NCBI GenBank assembly: GCA_951799425.1
Contig: OX637398.1
Location: 2,728,001-2,792,000 of the forward strand
DNA: 64,000 nt
DNA from: Ilex aquifolium
Taxonomy: Eukaryota > Streptophyta > Magnoliopsida > Aquifoliales > Aquifoliaceae
Direction: 5' to 3'
The notes under the pieces were generated by a model. That model saw nothing but the letters and a program-made list of their open reading frames with translations, was not told where the DNA came from and did not search any database. The translations under genes and the position numbers were made by a program. Positions 9,588 through 21,996 of the stretch are shown here, in pieces; positions within the stretch are counted from its first letter, which is position 1, and every line of letters begins with the position of its first letter.

Positions 9588-11097
9588 GTATATATGGATT
9601 TCTCTGTTTGAGTATTATTATTCATTTGGATTTCTAGAAGCAACTATTTTATTACAGGCGTCTTTTGAAAGATTTTTGTCATGATCATTATTGTCTATGT
9701 CATCTGCTGATTTTGTCATGGTCACTATTGTCTATTGTCCTTGTCATGTAGTTCTGTTTTCACTCAGATATTGCATAACAATTCAAAATGTCATGCTTCT
9801 GCTTTTTTCTGAAGCTCCTGTGATTTGTGGACATTTCCAGAACATTAAAAATAGAATGACTTGAAATGAGGGGAACTGCAAACTGTGGAATTTTTTACTC
9901 CTGTTTTGTTGTGGCTGCTTCCAATTGCCCTTTTTAGGCATTAGTACTCAATAATCTGAATTACTTTAAAATAATATTAGTTGTTTGTTTTGATTGGTAT
10001 GATTCATAAGTGTTTACCAGTTCAACTAAGGGCCTGGAGCACTTCCAAATTGCTGGAAAGCATTTTTTGCTGCACAACCACAAGATGACTAGAACTCTAT
10101 AAAGAGAGGTGCATAGATTGGGGGCAGAGGAACTTTATTGTCTTCGTGATTCATGAGCTTTAGTGAGGCCAAAAGACTTGGATCAATTTTGAAGCCTGTT
10201 GGAATTCTCCAATTCGGCTCAAGTGTACACAAGTAAGCTCGCATTCAAAGACCTGCAGTTCACTTTACAACTGAAAGCATAATTACTGGATGAACTCTAA
10301 TGTAAAAACAGGGGAAAACAACAATAGACCCCGAAAGATAATAAATGTTGTAGGCAAGTCCTGAATTTGAGAATTGCTAAATAACAATATATGTCAAAGC
10401 CAACAAAGCAAACACGGCAAAAGGAAGGCCTGTAATCTATGTTTACATCCTCAATTCGTTTGATTTCGTCATAAAAGTTAGAAGCTGGTGGAAAGGAATT
10501 GCAGCAATGGTTCTAGAAGCATCTACATGGTGTTGATAAACACCGAGAAGTGAACCTTCAACCCCCAACCCTAAATTAGCAAGTTCATGTGTTCTCTGTC
10601 AATAGAATTGATGTTTGAGAGCCTTTCGTGCATTACTTGAAATTGGAACTTCTTAAACTTGAAGAAGATAGCCAGATATTCTTATTGAAAGATTTATGGA
10701 TTGCAGACAAAGATGAGGATAGGGATACAAAACCGCAAAGAGAACTTAAAAAAACTCTTTTTAAATCTTGTCGACATGGACTTTGGTAGGGTTAATTTGA
10801 TATCCATATAATCTGCATTCTTTAGTCTTCTACATGTTTTTTTTTTAAAAACTGTTCTACATGTTATTTCAGAACACTGATTCCTTAAGGTTGTTTGTAC
10901 TGTTCAAAATTAAATTATTTTTATCAACATGAACTGCCTTGCAACCTTATATAGAAATAGTAATATCTGAGCAATAGGCCATTGTTATTATCTATTTAAC
11001 AAGTTGTCTTTTGAACCTAATGCTTGTACCCGAAAGAACATGGCTGATCAAAATCTGATATTTTCCGTTAGTTTCATCTTCTGTTTCTTCTGTGTAG
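9588..11097. other. Last intron of the lipoate-ligase-like pseudogene
   Basis: 1.5 kb of AT-rich sequence between a GT donor at 9588 and an AG acceptor ending 11097. I see no repeat or nested gene in it. Confidence 0.5.
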
Positions 11098-11274
11098 GCA
11101 AGGAGCCACATGGAACTCATAAGTCGAATGAAGCACTACATTTCAAGATCAGCTTTTATTGACAAAACAATCAAGACCATTGATAACCATTTCTCTCTTG
11201 TACCCGTAGAGTTGGACATAGATGCTGTAACTCATGATACAAAATTTGTTCACAGTACCAGACTTCTCACATAG

Positions 11275-13570
11275 CGGGAACCCAAGGAAGCTTTCCCTAG
11301 CATTGCTCCACTTGAGAATTCTGCATCGCTGACATTGTAATGCAGATGAAAATCATTTGGGATTGGGCAGCTTACCAGGCTTCTAACAGTTGCCAATGTC
11401 AACAGCTTTGACCATGCTTGTTTTTTTCATTTTTGAGCAGATGAAATCAGCTTCCTGCACAATCTGGTTAGTTTTCCGTAACCCTTTGATTAACATTTTG
11501 AGTAACATTTTAAGCTAGAGATAATGATGTTTATAACATCTAGTTCATATCAATTAGCCAAATAAAGTGAAAAAGGAAAAAAAACAAAACGAATAGTTTC
11601 AGTGCCTATTTCCTTTTCTTCTTTAGAAGGCATCCTTATTAAGATGATTAGTCCGTAATTTGTGAGCCGAGGTTATATTTACTTTTATTATGATGGATGT
11701 CTAAAAAAAGTTTTTTATATTCATCCTAAATTGATTTTATTGTATCTTTATTTGGTTTGTGTGAATTTTAATTCGATCTCATTAAGTCGTCGCTTTCTAT
11801 TTCTACCGTAAGATCAGTTGTATAAGAATGCTCCATTCTCTCAGTTTGAAGTTGAACAAACCCAACTAAAGTTTTGGGCAAAAGCATCAGAAAATCTGAA
11901 CAAACTGTCACGCGAGTGGTATAGATGCTGAAATAATTCTGGTGAGAGGGAGGGAAGGGCCCCATGGGACAGAACGGAAATGACATCATGAATTCATTGT
12001 GGGGGCAAAGTTTCTATTCACAAGTAAATTTCTGCCTGAATTCTGCAGGCCCATGAGAAAGGGATGTTTGAATCCTCCACCTTGTTTTGTTTTCTTGTAT
12101 ACTTGTTAGCCTCAGTCTCTCTCTTTCTCTCTCATCAACTTATTTTGTCATGTCCTTTATCAACAGATATTAAGGCATGCTTGTTTTAAGAAACTTTAGT
12201 ACTTAATAGTGCTTAATTGGTTATATTCTAATGGGACATAGAATGAAGGGTCTTACTCTAAAATCTCCTTAAAAAGCTAAAACCCTCCAAAACCTGAAAA
12301 TACTTGCACTTTTTGCTCTTTGGCAACTGGAATGCATTGAAGCACCTTAGCAAGCTATTTAAAGAAGAGTAATAATATTGGGACTTAAAATTATTATATA
12401 ATTTGTTAATTTAATGATGGTCTTGATATTAAAAAAAAAAAAGTTCAACAATTAAAGTTATAAAATATTATTGAACCATGTCATTCCCACATAATTAAGT
12501 AGGAGTTTTAAGTTTAAATAACATTACTCTTTAAATAATGTAGAGCGATCATATTGTGATAGGAATCGACATTGTAGGTGGTAAAGACAGATTGCATTGT
12601 ACACAAAAAGATTAGAGTAACCTAAGTTAGTTGTGGTAGCCTCAATTCAGTGTCAATTATTTTTGGGTTGATGGTTCTTACATGGTCTCAAAATTGGGTC
12701 TTAGACTCTTAGATGGCTCGTAGGTCAAGTCTTTCGTTCCTTTGAATTTTTTATAGATTTATTAGTCTGTTTTTTAATTCATGCGAGGTGAAGGTAAATT
12801 TATGTGATCGAGATCTAGTTATAAATAATTAATTTTGGGTTGGATGCTCTTACTACTTGTCCGAAAAGGGGCTTGTTTAATATCTTTTCATCTTTACCAA
12901 TAAAACATGCGTGGAGAGCCATCTGCACAGAGTTTTCACTTTCCCAAAAGATCAATAGAACCTATTTGTGAAATTGAGAGTAGTGATCTATAGATCTGAA
13001 TGAGCATTCCCATTTTGTTCAAGAAGATCAATTTGTTTCTTACCCAGTTACGTTGCAGTATATGCACTATATTATTAGTTAACTAATGAATATTGTGGAA
13101 ATGTTTTTCTTTCTCAATATACCGAAAACCATTATTTCTACGAAAAAAATGATGAAACAATCTCGTGAATACGAGATAAAACTACGTATATCTAATTCTC
13201 TTTAGGCCTACTCGTAGTGATAAAAAGTTGGCTCACTAAATGTTCTTTCTATTTTACAAATTATGAAATCAACACAAAAGAGTAAATGAAAAGATATTAA
13301 TATGAGTTGGAGAAGACACCACAATTAAAAAAATAATGGAGAAAATAAAAAATGCTAAATTTATTAATGTTGGTTTCCATGAGGATTTCTTGTGAGGATG
13401 GTTACAAGGAAATGGTGAAGATGATTACACAGAGGATTAATGCTGATTCTCTGTCATCACAAGAACAACTGTTCTCTCCTCTTTACCTAGAATGATATGT
13501 TAAGACACTTTTGTTCCCACTATCTCTCTCTGAATCTTTTCCTTCTAGTTCCCAAAAGCTTTTCCCCCCT
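11275..13570. other. Intergenic, nothing recognised
   Basis: Sequence between the pseudogene and the convergent MYB gene. It is AT-rich with short poly-A and CT runs. Open frames are short and show no family motifs. Confidence 0.5.
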
Positions 13571-15262
13571 TCATGTGGCTCCAACTCCAAGGAAGTCTAT
13601 AAATGGTGGAGATATTGTGGTCTCAAAATAACTGGTTACTGTGTTCTCTGCAACTGAAGGTGGTGATGATGATGGTTCAGTGACTGAGACTTGAGATGTT
13701 GATGCCATGGAGTCTGAGAAATAAGAAAGATGATGATTATAAGGATAGATATCAGTGAAGATAGAATCATCTCTTGCCACATCCCAAGCTGTGTTATCCC
13801 TCCTGAAGCCTGCCAAAAATGCAGCATTTAGTCATTTACATGTTGAGCAAAACATGGTGGAAAGTACACAAAAAAGATTTGTTGGGATTTTTGAAGTGAT
13901 AAGCCAATAAGAGAAGAGGAGAGAGAGAGAGAGACCCAATTAGTGCAAAAATTAACTGCCTAGAAAAACAAAATGTGGGTAATTGAGGGATCAAAAGACA
14001 AACCAGAGAAGAAATCAAAGGGTGTCTGATCTGCACAAGCTGAAGTATGAGGAGGGTATATTTTGTTGCCTGAAGAACCAAGCAAAACCTCTCTACCACT
14101 AGAAGTTAGTAATTGTTCACCATTGACAAAGTTGTGGACACCATAGATATTGTTAGAACTGCTATCTGCAAATGGGAAGTTAGAGGGGTTGATGAAGCTA
14201 CCATTGCAAAGATGTGGATTGTTTGTGGCTGTTCCAAATGTTGGCTCTCTGTAGAAAAAGCTTGAACCTTCCTCAAGCCTTCCATGACCAGTATGACTCA
14301 TCTTTCTCCTCCGATAAGCATTGGACTGCTCTCTGTATTTCCTGGCCATTATGACATGCCAGTGGTTTTTCACTGCATTATCAGTCCTCCCTGGGAATAA
14401 CCTTGCAATCATGGCCCATTTGTTACCATAAACTCTATGAGCTGCCATTAGCCTTTCTTCTTCCTCTTCACTGAAAGCCTTTCTGTTGATCCTTGGGTCC
14501 AACTGGTTAAACCATCTTAGTCTACAACTCTTACCTTCAAATCCATAAAAAAGATTAATGAAATGAAAATCTATGCAAATTACTACCACTTGAACCATCA
14601 TTTAGCCAGAGAAACAACTTAAACCATCCAAGAGAAAACAGACAAGTTAATGCATGCACATTCATAACTTGTGTGTGTGTGTGTAAAAATCTGTATATAA
14701 ACACACATACCCATGTAACCTATTTGTTACCTGATCTTCCTTCCAATTTCTCTGCTATAAGGTTCCAGTTCTGAGGGCCATAAAGGGTAACAAGTTCCCT
14801 AAGCTTAGAGTCCTCTGCAGGTCTCCAATGCCCTCTAGAACAAAGCTTTGCCTGCCCATGACCATCCATTTCCTTCCCAATCAGTGAATTCTCATGTGGG
14901 TTCTCTTCATTTAAGTTGATGAAGTCGTTGTTGGTATTGCGTTGTTCCACCACAGCATTGTTTTCTTCCAAACCATCACTATAATCAGAGCCCTTACCAT
15001 TATTATTATCACATCCCTCACTGTTACTAGAGTTTTCTACAAATGGAAAATGCACATCAGTACCCTCATCAGCCCTCTCATAGCACTGAAGGACCTCATT
15101 TGAAGCTCCATAACGTGGTTTCACTGAGAGAGAAGCCATGTCTGTGTGGACTCCCATTGATGAAGTAGGGGAATTATAGGAGTTGCACTGGTTTTGGTTG
15201 GCCATGCCATGATTTTCTTGGTGCCAGAGAGTGGTGGTGTACTGTTGCATGGTCATGTTCAT
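13571..15262 (-). CDS. R2R3-MYB transcription factor, subgroup 21 (MYB105/MYB117/LOF-like)
   Basis: Three exons, complement(13571-13809, 14004-14534, 14731-15262), join in phase with GT-AG borders to give 433 aa. R2 (about residues 143-190) has [19 protein letters not shown] and ends [15 protein letters not shown]3 follows with [20 protein letters not shown] and [20 protein letters not shown], then a basic tail, [13 protein letters not shown]. This R3 and tail are typical of the MYB52/54/56/105/117 clade; the N-terminus and R2 fit the MYB105/117 (LOF) side best. Those proteins act in the nucleus, and LOF1/LOF2 in Arabidopsis act in organ boundaries and axillary meristems. I chose the start at 15262 (MNMTMQQ) because codons upstream are CT-rich leader. 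The intron inside the GKSC codon run is the conserved MYB position. No damage seen. Confidence 0.92.
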
Positions 15263-15420
15263 TGCCAAAAAAAGGAAAAAGAAAGAGCAAGAAAAACGAG
15301 AAGAGAGAGATTGAAGAGAGAGAGAGGAACTGTGTGTGTGAGTTTGAAGTGTTGGCAAAAAGTGTTTTCTTCTTCAACAGAAACCCACACGATTATTCAT
15401 CCTCTTGTGTGAGGTGAAGT
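15263..15420 (-). promoter_or_regulatory. 5' leader/upstream region of the subgroup-21 MYB
   Basis: On the minus strand the sequence just before the start codon is CT-rich (complement of gagagagagagg and gagaagagagag runs, 15298-15328), a common feature of plant 5' leaders. No clear TATA box was found nearby. Confidence 0.4.
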
Positions 15421-16496
15421 CCTGACTGACCATGACCTTTAATTTGACTTATTCTGGGGGTATTGAAGGTCCACGCCAGATCCAAGTGCGTGGCTGCACG
15501 CCTCAATCACAATGGTTTGAGGGTGTTTGGTACTGTCAATTGTGTCGGTCGAAACGGGTTCATATCGAATTTTAATAAATTTGTGTTAAAAAATATTTTA
15601 TTCATATTCGATCTATTTATTAATTTATATCTAACGAATCGTGTCATATCGAATTTGTGTTGTGTATAACCGGTATATAAATGAATGTATCATATATTTT
15701 TTTTGATTCGCTCTACTCATACTCAATTCGTTTATTAATCATGTAGTGTCGGTCTATCTGTTTACTAAACGAGTAACTTAAAAAAGACTCAAATCTTCTA
15801 ATTTTTTATTGTATTCGTATTGTATTAACGAGTCATGTCACATTTTAACGCTCTAAAAAAACATACAAGACACCAAAAACTTTCTTAATAGTAAACCAAT
15901 TAAAAATATGTGGGTGTCAAAATCGGTTGTTCACATTCATCACCAACTTAGCTCATTTAATATTCTTGTTAACGGATTATATATTTTTTAAATTCATATC
16001 AAAAATTAATTACCAACTCAAACCTATTAATTTTTTTATTGGATTTATATTGTGTCAAAAATTATAGTAGAGTCGCGACAGGATTTATTGTAGAAATGTT
16101 CAATTTCATCGTTTGCACGTGTGGTGTTACATACAATGTGACAAGAGAGCAGCTCCCCTGTGCGTGTACACTGTCTGTCCATGTATGTCTCGCACCGTCC
16201 TCTCTCTCTTTCTAGGCTGGTTGGCCCTCTAGAGGCCAATGCACAATTCAATTACATGGAGGAAACGAAAACACCTCTGTCGCAGGCCTTTTGTAATACG
16301 GATTTGACTAGGTTGAAGAAATTACTTCGGTACCGTATTTTTAATTTTTATTATTTTAATAAATATTTTTATAATTTTTTAAGTTATTTTATAATTAAAA
16401 AATGTATCACTTTTATTGGTATTTTTATTACTGTTGTGAATATTTTTATCACATTTGTGATAACGATTTTTATCACTTTTCTTTGATACAAACAAA
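15421..16496. other. Intergenic, with a degenerate tcg/ata-rich repeat remnant
   Basis: 15520-15850 contains scattered motifs such as tcgtgtcatatcg, cgggttcatatcg and aacgagtcatgtca. They resemble a worn relative of the acacgac-rich repeat at 49015-49660. No gene was recognised. Confidence 0.4.
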
Positions 16497-16660
16497 TTTA
16501 TCATATTTGTGGGTGTTTTTATTATATTTGTAAGTATTTTTATCACATTTATAGATATTTTTATTACTGTTGTAGTAACTATTTTTACAATTTTTTAAGG
16601 TATCACAATAGTGATAAAAAAACTCACAAATATAATAAAAATAATCACAAATATGATAAA
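16497..16660. repeat. Foldback hairpin, 50-bp arms, 64-bp loop
   Basis: 16497-16546 and 16611-16660 are reverse complements with about five mismatches in 50. The arms use a repeated motif of the type tttttatcacatttgtg, which also recurs from 16395 on the left side only. It could be a small MITE or a palindrome grown from a local AT-rich repeat. No TSD was identified. Confidence 0.75.
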
Positions 16661-17667
16661 TTGAGATATGATATCGAATTTTTTTTTATTTGGGTACTGC
16701 AGTCAATTCCTTGTTAGAGACGAACCCACCTTAACCTATGGTTGGATTTTGATTTGAATTTGAGACGAAACCAACACGACATTGCGAATAGAAATTGCAT
16801 CTTAATCAGTTCAAATCATAGACGAGTTGGTCCTTGAGATAATTCAATAAACACCTGCAATTGGTTTATACTTATAGTAATGCATAAGGGGTTTGCATTG
16901 CGTAGTACAATGGTACGAGTTTTTTTTAAAAGAAAATACCTCCTTACCATTTGGAGTAGAGTTGGTAATTAAGTCGAGTTTTATGAGTTCAAACTAAACT
17001 TGTTGAGCTCGTTTTTTAAATGAGTTGAGTCTGAGCCGAACCTAAATTAAGCCGAGTTCAAGTAGCTTGACTATTTTATAAATAATCGAGTAGCTCGGCT
17101 TGATTATCAGTCTTAATTTGGACTTTACAAAAATAAGTACTGATTGTAGCTCAGGATTTAGATACCCTTCGATATTTTTTTTATATTTTTATTCTTAGTA
17201 AATCATCTATCTTAAATTTAAATTGGACCTAATAAAGATAAATGGATCCTCATTTATTATAATAAATGATTCATGAATGAGGAAAAAAGATATTTGAGTG
17301 GGATGTGGATGTGTGGTAAGAGTACTTCGAAACTTGCATGTTTCTAGAGATCTTTACTACTGTAACCCATCAAGATATCAGATAACATGGTCATGCCAGA
17401 CTTTTTGTTTCTTTCTTTCTTCTTTGTTATCGATTTGACAGAATTAGAAACCAAGAAAACATTGAAAATGGTAAAATTTTATGAGCTCCAGATATTTATT
17501 CAGAAAACAAATCAAAATCCAATCATGCATCTCACAGCGTAAAAAGGAATGAGTAGCTTTGTGGTCCACTGTTGTTATACAAGTCCAAAGCCTTTTACTG
17601 CCTAGCTTCTCACAGTCATTGACAATGTTAAACCCATAAAATCCTAAATATACTTCAAATAGTAATT
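16661..17667. other. Intergenic, nothing recognised
   Basis: AT-rich DNA. 16960-17110 carries gagtt/gagct-rich sequence (aagtcgag, gagctcg, gagtcgag), a common low-complexity style in plant repeats. No coding potential seen. Confidence 0.4.
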
Positions 17668-17812
17668 ATGACGAGTTGTAAATCTAAACATCTTGAATTC
17701 GAAGTGACAATCTCTTAGGGCGAGGCTCGGTGTGGATAACTTGTGATCGAACTGAAGAGGAGATTAATCAAAATACGTGTAAATTGATTCGAACCCCCCT
17801 AACCGTTAAAAA
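17668..17812 (+). mobile_element. SINE remnant, family 2
   Basis: It shares a diagnostic 3' half with 21997-22145: gaagagga(g/a)atta(a/g)tc, then aaatacg(t/c)gtaaattg and a cgaac...taacc(g/t)tt tail before an A-rich end. Upstream, gaattcgaagtgac looks like a decayed B box. I infer a tRNA-derived SINE from this layout. No TSD resolved. Confidence 0.55.
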
Positions 17813-18435
17813 ATAATGGTAAACTCATAATGTCTCGTGTTCATAGCTTTATTAAGAGTATTAACAAAGCCCAAATGAGTAACCAAGTGATGTAGGGTAA
17901 GGATCGATCTAGAATGAATCATAAACTTGGATGTATGAGATTCGATTCTTTCTAACCAACCAATTACGAGTATATGAGATTTAATCTCTAAGAATTAATT
18001 TAATGTGAATTTATTATCTTGACTCGTTATTACAAATAAAGTAGTAAACAAAACAGGAAATCCTTTAATCAGTGAAAAGATTGGGTTATCTCATCTACGG
18101 ATTGTCTTACTGATCTCCAGTTTCTCTTCTTCTAAACCTTTTCACCACAAGTAAAACCAAAGACATGTTTTGGAATTGTTCAGTTCAATTTCATTCCCCC
18201 AGTGAGACTTCATGTCAACACTTCTGTCCTACCATAAGTGTACTGTACCCCTCACGGACTCACAGCAAAACTCAAAGGCTATACATTTTTTTTTTCTTCT
18301 CTCTCTTCTATTTTTCTGGTATAAGGCTACGGTATCTTGCCCAAACTAAATTTGGAAGGTTAATTTTAGTTTAAATGATTTATAACTGTTGATTAAAAAA
18401 AATTGATAAAAGTTTACACGTAAGTAAAAGTAAAG
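17813..18435. other. Intergenic, nothing recognised
   Basis: AT-rich spacer with a CT-rich patch near 18295-18312. No gene motifs. Confidence 0.4.
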
Positions 18436-18832
18436 TACAACAAATGATATTTTGGTTTTTCACCTTAAAAGATATCTTGATTCTCACTTTGTACTATGAA
18501 AAATTATTTTTATCACATTACACCGTGAATGTTATAAATTTGGTTCTAATGTGGCCCTTGGACTAACATTCATTTCAAATTTCGTTAAAATTTGATGCAC
18601 ATGTCATTCACGTGTGTTGCTCTTGGACAAAAATATAATCTCATCATTTATATTCTTAGGTGGCATGTGCTTCAATTTTTAATGAAATCTGAATCGAATG
18701 TTAGTTCGTGGGCTATGTTGAAATTAATTTATAACATTCAAGGTACAAAGTGCAAAAAAATAATATTTTAAAATGTAAAATAGAAATCGAGATATTTTTT
18801 GAGGTGTAAAGCACGAAATCCCATTTGATTAC
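18436..18832. mobile_element. Long inverted-repeat MITE (~400 bp)
   Basis: The left half (gtacaacaaatgatattttgg ... gaatgttataaatt ... aacattcatttcaaatttc) is mirrored by the right half read in reverse complement (gtaatcaaatgggatttcg ... gaatgttataaattaa ... aacattcgattcagattt). The arms are about 170 bp with scattered mismatches, and a small loop lies near 18610-18650. There is no coding capacity. The superfamily cannot be fixed because no clean TSD is visible. Confidence 0.7.
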
Positions 18833-19777
18833 CATAACATGTTGCATGTCAGTTCTATTTTTTTTCAATAGTTAGAGGTATTTGAATTAATTTATACACA
18901 CTTTAATTAATTTCTTTTTTGGTTCGATAAAAAAAATATCACACCAAGGCTAAGGTATTGATGAGTAATTTAATAAATATTTTATGATTTAATCTTAAAA
19001 AATTATTAATATTTAAATTTAAAACGTCTGAATTTACGATCGGTGTAAGTTACATTTCAATTCAACCATTTTCTCTCTCTCTCTCCTGGTAAAATACATA
19101 TCGGACAAACTCAGTTAGACCTGACCTAAGTTTCCTAACACTCGTCTCACTGCAAGTGGGTCCCATCTGTAGCAGGAGGTTGCTTTGCTTGCACGAACCC
19201 TCCATAGAATGAGAATAAGAGCTCTGTGGGAGCACATTGACCCATTTCAATACGTACGGATCGAGACAGTATTAATACATTCATTGTGTGTCTGTTCCCC
19301 CCCACCCCCACGCCCCCCTCCCTCCCCCTCCCCACCCACCCACCACCCCACAAAGATCTTTTGGCATTTTAACAAACTCACTCCAACAGTCAATTCTGTC
19401 AACATTTCTCACTTGAGACCTTTCTAGATGGTATTAGGCTTGTTGCAGATCTACCCACGTGACCCTGTGAAAACCCATTTCCATTTATTTTTACATTAAT
19501 TTCTGGGACGTCACTATGATATCAAAATTTATTATATTTATGAGTATATTTTTATTATATTTATAAATATTTTTATTATATTTATGAATATTTTTATACT
19601 GGAAAGTCCACAGGATCTTCCTCAACCCATGAAGTTGGTAAAAGGGAAAGGACTGGGAAATAGTGTAGGAGTAATTTTGTGAGCCATTGTAAGTTTATGT
19701 TATGATGGTAAATTTTACCGTTTGGTCAAACACTTAAATATGTCACAGCAGTACCGAAAGAAAGACAAACCCCACCA
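18833..19777. other. Intergenic with C-rich low-complexity tract
   Basis: A polypyrimidine tract, nearly all C at 19296-19353 (ccccccccacccccacgccc type), follows a CT run at 19071-19086. 19520-19600 repeats a ttttattatatttatgaata motif like that near 16497. No gene seen. Confidence 0.5.
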
Positions 19778-19785
19778 CTTAAAAT

Positions 19786-20321
19786 CAGGGGTGACTTAAG
19801 GTAATTGGACGGCTAAAGTGAAAACATTAAATGATGTCTTTTTTATTTTTAATATTAATTTTTAAAAAAAATTAATTTATTTTCAATTTATTATATGAGA
19901 GAGAGAGACCGAAGAAGAACATGTTAGTGTTACTGAAAAAAATATTTTAACTTTTATTTTTGTGTTTTTATCAGAAACAGAGTTTAATTTTAACTTTTTT
20001 TTTTAATATTTTGTACTAATTTTTACACAAAGAGAAAGAGAGAGAGAGAGAGAGTATGGGTAAATATGAGTTGACTTTTGAGTACTTCAACTTATGATTT
20101 TTAGATTTCTAATGTTATGAATTGAATCATGGACCCAAATTATTACAATAGAAATATTGATTGTGCTTAATATTTTGGGACCTTTTTAGGGTTTAAAATT
20201 TAAAGGATTTAATTTTTTTATGGGTTAGTAATGTTACAATATACCTAAAAATTTGGAGCTTTCTAAAAATTTGAGACCTAAAATTCATACTTATTTTTTT
20301 AATGCTGTTAAGCCGGCCCCG
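19786..20321. mobile_element. hAT-type MITE 1, TSD CTTAAAAT
   Basis: The 536-bp element starts CAGGGGTGACTTAAGG and ends GTTAAGCCGGCCCCG. Inverted, the right end reads CGGGGCCGGCTTAAC, which pairs with the left. An exact 8-bp TSD, CTTAAAAT, is present at 19778-19785 and 20322-20329. The 8-bp TSD with CAGGGG-like termini is the hAT signature. The interior is AT-rich with ga repeats and no transposase, so it is non-autonomous. Confidence 0.88.
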
Positions 20322-20329
20322 CTTAAAAT

Positions 20330-20820
20330 GGTCTTTGGAGTGCAAGAAGGAATCTTTAGCTGTAAGTTTTTGTTGGATTGGGTAAAGGTGTAGCAAGTCT
20401 TTTTGAAATTCAGTGGAGAATTTAACCAATTCGACTCGTAGACGCTTGTTATTAAATAAGTTAAAAGAAAAAGGTTACGCATTCACTAACACTTGTAAAT
20501 TTTGATGCAACGATAAGTATTTTGGTCCGACAAATTCTTTTGTTTTTCTTATAATGGCAAGTCTTTGGAATCATTTGTCCTTCTGACCATTGTTTGCAAT
20601 ATAAATTTCAATTTTCATTATCACCCGCAAAAAACAATTATCAATTGAAATCAAAGAATTCAAATACAAACATTGTTCACGTACGATATGATATAGTATG
20701 TATGCGAGACACCAAGACAGCCATAGGACTCCTAGGATTGACCTAAGAAGGTGAAGTCACGAAAAAGAGGGAAGTACAACACCAGCTATATATGACCCAC
20801 CTAGCTAACAACAATCAACT
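20330..20820. other. Intergenic, nothing recognised
   Basis: Spacer between two MITEs. Minus-strand frames (for example 20193-20429) overlap the hAT element and lack family motifs. Confidence 0.4.
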
Positions 20821-21316
20821 GAAATTACAAAACATGGAGGTCCTCAAAGTATAAATTTTTTTTTTTTTATATTTAATATTTTAATTATATTATTTTAGTC
20901 GTTAAAGTATTAAATATATTATTATCTGGTCTCTTAAGCACACAACATCAAAATTACTAATAATTTTTTATCATAAACTTGTCATGTGATACCTAAATAT
21001 GAACAAAAAATAATTTAGATAACTCTTGACCAAAATTTGAATAGTTCATGATAAAAAACTGTGTAATTTTTGTAGCTCTTTGACCAAAATTTGGGTAAAA
21101 ATTTGATCAAGAATTATCCAAATTATTTTTTTGCCCATGTTTATATATTACATGACAAGTTTATAATAAAATATCATTAATAATCTGGACGTTGTCTACT
21201 TGAGGGACAACATAGAAACATATTCAATACTATACAGACAAAAATGATGCAATTGAAATATTAGAGATAAAAAAAGAGATAAATCTCATATTTTGAGACT
21301 TCTAGTGCAATTAACC
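20821..21316. mobile_element. Long inverted-repeat MITE (~495 bp)
   Basis: The left arm (ggtcctcaaagtata ... taaacttgtcatgtgata ... aataatttagataa) recurs in reverse complement on the right (agtctcaaaatatgag ... taaacttgtcatgtaata ... aataatttggataa). The arms meet near 21055-21075. It has no coding capacity. The tggtcctcaaagta opening resembles the ggtccttaaagtat start of the MITE at 32949, so they may be distant relatives. Confidence 0.7.
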
Positions 21317-21996
21317 TAAAAAAACAAGATATTACTATATAGAGTTTAACAAAGGGGAGAAAATTTATTAAATTGTTGGGTCCAACTATGTTATCAAAAA
21401 TTATTTTTTGATAGTATATCTCTACTTTTCATACAATAAAAATTTAAAACGCACAAATTTTTTTTGTTTTTTATTATTTTATTTTTTGATCAACAGTTAC
21501 AAATCATCCGGTTGGAGTTAAATTTAGCTGCAGTATTAAATCGATACCATAGTCTTAACCAAATTTGGTAATCTTTCTCATGAAACTCTCTAAGCTCTCA
21601 AAAAGTTGATTTACAAAAAAAAAAGAATTGTTCAAATCCTATATTTTGAATGGCTTATTACATAAATAAATGTTCTTACAACAAAACCTCAATCTAGTTA
21701 TGTACGTAACAAAAAGCTAAGGGACTTGATTGTTCTTTTCAATGGAAGAACTATTTGATAGTTGAAACTACACATAAATGGATGAGAGAGTTGTGTAGTC
21801 ACTTGTCACCCCCATTGTCATATCCAACGTTGTTCAAGATGCAAACGTGACATGAAAATGGAAAGAGAGGTAAAAGCTTTGAGTATCTATTCCAAGTAAG
21901 AGAATCAGAAACTTCAAGTTACGATAACAATCACAAACAGTGACGGTTATTCATTAGAAAAAAAAAAAGTATGACAAAATATAAAATGGTAACAAA
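21317..21996. other. Intergenic, nothing recognised
   Basis: AT-rich spacer. The block at 21460-21520 (tattttttgatcaacagttacaaatcatc) has a worn second copy at 22240-22275, so this is probably old repeat DNA. Confidence 0.4.

Larger units (their letters stand above)
5157..11274 (+). pseudogene. Lipoate-protein ligase A-like gene, decayed, intron 1 interrupted by copia
   Basis: Four exon-like blocks in order match the plant biotin/lipoate A/B protein ligase family: 5157-5335 (MTIPHDKKEGLPLMNFARFK start, NDGTN, TIVMG-type), 9165-~9390 (VRSVLRDQVPVIK, FTGGGTVIVDQGT), 9439-9587 (FGNLKFGGNAQS, HHTSFLWDY) and 11098-11274 (SRMKHYISRSAFIDKTI). GT/AG borders fit in phase for exons 1-2 (5336/9164) and 3-4 (9588/11097). 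The intact family transfers lipoyl-type acyl groups to protein lysines. Damage: a TGA at 9495-9497 inside exon 3, where a homolog would have Arg before WIHHTS; exon 2 loses the family pattern after PRSIM and shifts frame; and a TAG at 11272 shortens the C-terminus. Intron 1 holds a copia element. I call it a pseudogene; a rarely spliced or recoded product is less likely. Confidence 0.8.
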
